Origin: Bog-473 sp035552395
Lineage (GTDB): Bacteria > Actinomycetota > Acidimicrobiia > Acidimicrobiales > RAAP-2
Assembly (NCBI GenBank): GCA_035552395.1
Contig: DASZLL010000112.1
Location: forward strand, 55,007-119,006
Length of the DNA stretch: 64,000 nt
Reading direction: 5' to 3'
The notes under the pieces were generated by a model. That model ran no database searches, was not told where the DNA came from, and was given only the letters and a program-made list of their open reading frames with translations. Positions 62,100 through 64,000 of this stretch are shown here, piece by piece. The number at the start of each line of letters is the position of its first letter. Position 1 is the first letter of the stretch. The position numbers and the translations under genes were made by a program.

Positions 62100-63815
62100 A
62101 TGCGCAAGGCGGGACGCGGCAACTTCGGAAGGTCCATTGGGCGGGCCGCGACGGCCCTCACGACGGCGACTGGACTCGTCGTGTTGGCGCTTGCCGCACC
62201 GGCCGGAGGCGCCCTGAGCGCCAGCGTCGGTCCAGCTTCGGCGCATCGGTCCGTTCCGCACCTGTTCGGCGGGTATCAGGGCTATTGGTTGTTCGGTGCA
62301 GACGGGCGCGTCTATCCGTATGGCCCGGGCGTGCCGCCGTTCGAAGGCGACCTCGGTGGGAAGACGCTGAATGCTCCGATCGTCGGAGGGGCCGCGTACG
62401 GCGACATCGGGTACTACGAGGTTGCTTCCGACGGCGGTGTCTTCAACTTTGGCGAAGCTCCGTTCGACGGTTCTGCCGGCAGCATCCACCTGAACAAGCC
62501 CATCGTGGGCATGGCGACGTCGCCCTTCGGTAACGGCTACTGGTTGGTGGCGTCCGACGGCGGGATCTTCACTTACGGGGGCGTCGGCTTCTACGGGTCG
62601 GTGCCGGGAGCGCTCAAGCCCGGACAGATTTTGAACAAACCGATCGTGGGCATCGATCCAACCCCGGACGGACGGGGGTACTGGATGGTGGCGTCCGACG
62701 GCGGGATCTTCAGTTTCGGGGATGCCAGCTTTTACGGCTCGACTGGCGGCATCGTGCTCAACCAACCGATTGTCGGGATGGCTGAGTCCTTCGCCGGATC
62801 GGGTAACGGGTACTACCTGGTCGCTTCGGATGGTGGGATCTTCGCCTTCGGGCCGGACGCGCCGTTCTTGGGATCGGCGGGAGGCCTGCACCTGAATCGG
62901 CCGGTCGTCGGCATGGCGGACAACCCTGACGGCAATGGCTACTGGCTCGTGGCCTCGGATGGTGGCATCTTCACGTACGGGGCAGCCCAGTTCGAGGGCT
63001 CAGCGGCATCCGGGCCGATCGGAGCCCCGATCGTCGGCATGGCGGCGCCCTTCCCCCTTCCACCGTTCGTCTCGGGCATGGCCGACACACCGGACGGCCA
63101 CGGGTATGCCCTTGTCGACATTTACGGCGACGTCGGCAATTCCGGCGACGCCGGGTTCCACGGCGACCTGGGGAGTCAGGACCTGAGCGATCCGGTCAAC
63201 GGCATCGCGATGACCGCCGATGGAGGCGGCTACTGGCTCGTTGGCGGGGGCGGTGAGCTCTCTCCCTTCGGCGACGCGCAGAACTTCGGCACGCACCTGA
63301 CCTCGGGTGTGGACGATCCCGTGCGGGGCATGGTGGCGACGAACAGCAGCCAGGGCTACTGGGAGTTCACCGCTGCGGGCGAGGTCTTCCATTTCGGTGA
63401 CGCACCCAACTACGGCGACACGACGAGCAACGGCGCCGGACCCTTTCCCGGTGTCGACGTTGTGGCGATGGCGGCCGACCGGAGCGATACCGGCTACGTC
63501 CTGTTGAACCACGATGGTGGGCTCTACACGTTGGGCGACGTTGTTTTCCACGGCTCCGCCGTCTTCGACAATCTGGGCGGTGAAGCGGCTGGTATCGCCT
63601 TCACCGGAGACGGGAACGGCTACTGGATTCTGGGCGTGAACGGCGCCGTCTATCCCTTCGGCGACGCCACCACCCTCCCGGGACCGGCGCCCAACCCCGA
63701 GGTCCTCTACCAGGGGATCGTTCCCACGCCCGACCACGGCGGCTACTGGCTGTTCGACTATCTCGGCGACGTGTACGCCTACGGCGACGCCGTGCTCTTT
63801 CCGTTCAGCGGCTGA
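62100..63815 (+). CDS. Secreted beta-propeller-like repeat protein, 12 units
   Basis: The 571-residue protein has a signal peptide (AATALTTATGLVVLALAAPA) and then about twelve units of roughly 40-50 residues. Each begins with GYW-x-V-x-DGG-x-F-x-FG; the best copies contain NGYWLVASDGGIFTYG and are joined by FYGS and LNKPIVGMA segments. Units 2-6 are nearly canonical; units 7-12 have drifted (GYALVDIYGDVGNSG, GYWLVGGGGELSPFG, GYVLLNHDGGLYTLG). The pattern suggests one or two beta-propellers. Similar repeats are frequent in Acidimicrobiia extracellular proteins, as I recall. No catalytic or anchoring domain is visible, so its role is unknown. GGAGG lies 9 nt before the ATG. Confidence 0.88.
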   Translation: MRKAGRGNFGRSIGRAATALTTATGLVVLALAAPAGGALSASVGPASAHRSVPHLFGGYQGYWLFGADGRVYPYGPGVPPFEGDLGGKTLNAPIVGGAAYGDIGYYEVASDGGVFNFGEAPFDGSAGSIHLNKPIVGMATSPFGNGYWLVASDGGIFTYGGVGFYGSVPGALKPGQILNKPIVGIDPTPDGRGYWMVASDGGIFSFGDASFYGSTGGIVLNQPIVGMAESFAGSGNGYYLVASDGGIFAFGPDAPFLGSAGGLHLNRPVVGMADNPDGNGYWLVASDGGIFTYGAAQFEGSAASGPIGAPIVGMAAPFPLPPFVSGMADTPDGHGYALVDIYGDVGNSGDAGFHGDLGSQDLSDPVNGIAMTADGGGYWLVGGGGELSPFGDAQNFGTHLTSGVDDPVRGMVATNSSQGYWEFTAAGEVFHFGDAPNYGDTTSNGAGPFPGVDVVAMAADRSDTGYVLLNHDGGLYTLGDVVFHGSAVFDNLGGEAAGIAFTGDGNGYWILGVNGAVYPFGDATTLPGPAPNPEVLYQGIVPTPDHGGYWLFDYLGDVYAYGDAVLFPFSG

Positions 63816-64000
63816 AGGGGCGCTGCCACCAACGGCGGCCCGTCGCTGGTGGCCCCTTCGTGACGATCAGGGCGACCGACGTCGTCACGTACTCGCCGAG
63901 CTTGGTGCGCAGGTGGACGTCCGTATACGGGGGGACGTCTATGTGCAGATCATCGGGGGTCGTACCGAGCGAGTAGTCCATGTCGATGGCATGGCCGGCC
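63805..64000 (-). CDS. 3' end of an unidentified minus-strand gene
   Basis: On the minus strand a frame is open from the window edge to a TGA at 63805-63807, reading AGHAIDMDYSLGTTPDDLHI near its visible start and ending RRWWQRPFSR. Third codon positions are strongly GC, as in real genes here. It overlaps the repeat-protein gene's 3' end by 11 bp, like other convergent pairs in the window. The start and function are outside the window. Confidence 0.5.
   Translation of the reverse strand, partial: AGHAIDMDYSLGTTPDDLHIDVPPYTDVHLRTKLGEYVTTSVALIVTKGPPATGRRWWQRPFSR
63815..63858 (+). terminator. Possible bulged hairpin after the repeat protein
   Basis: AAGGGG and CCACCA on the left pair with TGGTGG and CCCCTT on the right, with a 5-nt bulge. 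The element starts at the last base of the repeat-protein stop codon. It also lies within the minus-strand partial gene, so the pairing may be incidental. Confidence 0.3.

Overview
The window is a GC-rich, gene-dense bacterial chromosome segment with GTG/TTG starts, many 1-16 nt start/stop overlaps and almost no spare DNA. Several features point to Actinomycetota, most likely the Acidimicrobiia. These are an imuA'-imuB-dnaE2 mutasome under an actinobacterial-type SOS box, F420-type luciferase-like oxidoreductases, a DUF222/HNH (13E12-type) protein, class III cyclases, an abundance of SCP-x thiolase/MaoC/acyl-CoA dehydrogenase genes, and a secreted protein made of GYW-x-VASDGGIF repeats. The taxonomic call is inference. 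I saw no tRNA, rRNA, CRISPR array, insertion sequence or phage gene.

Left part (1-10.6 kb): the end of a methyltransferase gene, a secreted SGNH hydrolase, and a minus-strand run yedK-phospholipase C-GH99-like hydrolase. Divergent from yedK is the error-prone replication cassette imuA'-imuB-dnaE2, with a LexA box that contains the imuA' start codon. From 10.6 to 15.9 kb come a TetR regulator with a divergent DUF4242 gene, an ECF42-type sigma factor coupled to its DGPF/YciI partner, an EthD protein, a DapB-like dehydrogenase and an SDR.

Central part: cydDCAB (15.9-22.0 kb) encodes cytochrome bd oxidase and its maturation exporter. A phosphoribosyltransferase and an NCS1 permease converge at 22.1-24.3 kb. 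At 24.4-31.5 kb an Lrp/AsnC regulator heads a minus-strand amine/amino-acid operon (class III aminotransferase, FAD oxidase, SnoaL-like, DUF2505) that diverges from an aldehyde dehydrogenase and alanine dehydrogenase. Together these could oxidise amines to acids and recycle the alanine formed.

The most unusual region is 31.5-41.5 kb. A thiolase overlaps a fused HMG-CoA-synthase-like/DUF35 protein that has lost its expected catalytic and zinc-binding cysteines. Divergent from them are two class III nucleotide cyclase genes, followed by an igr-like acyl-CoA operon (two acyl-CoA dehydrogenases, CoA-transferase, two MaoC-type hydratases). A palindromic operator lies before the acyl-CoA operon, and a related copy lies between the fusion gene and the cyclases. 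This suggests one regulon joining acyl-CoA degradation with cyclic-nucleotide signalling. A second lipid module at 45.2-51.0 kb carries acyl-CoA synthetase, alpha-hydroxyacid oxidase, luciferase-like protein, SnoaL, DUF35 and a thiolase that has lost both thiolase histidines.

Right part: housekeeping and stress genes. These are signal peptidase I, HAD hydrolases, glutathione peroxidase, a type 2 isoleucyl-tRNA synthetase, a MarR/YceI pair with a clear operator inside its promoter, an FGGY kinase with a G-quadruplex-like insertion, and the repeat protein. The last bases hold the 3' end of a minus-strand gene.
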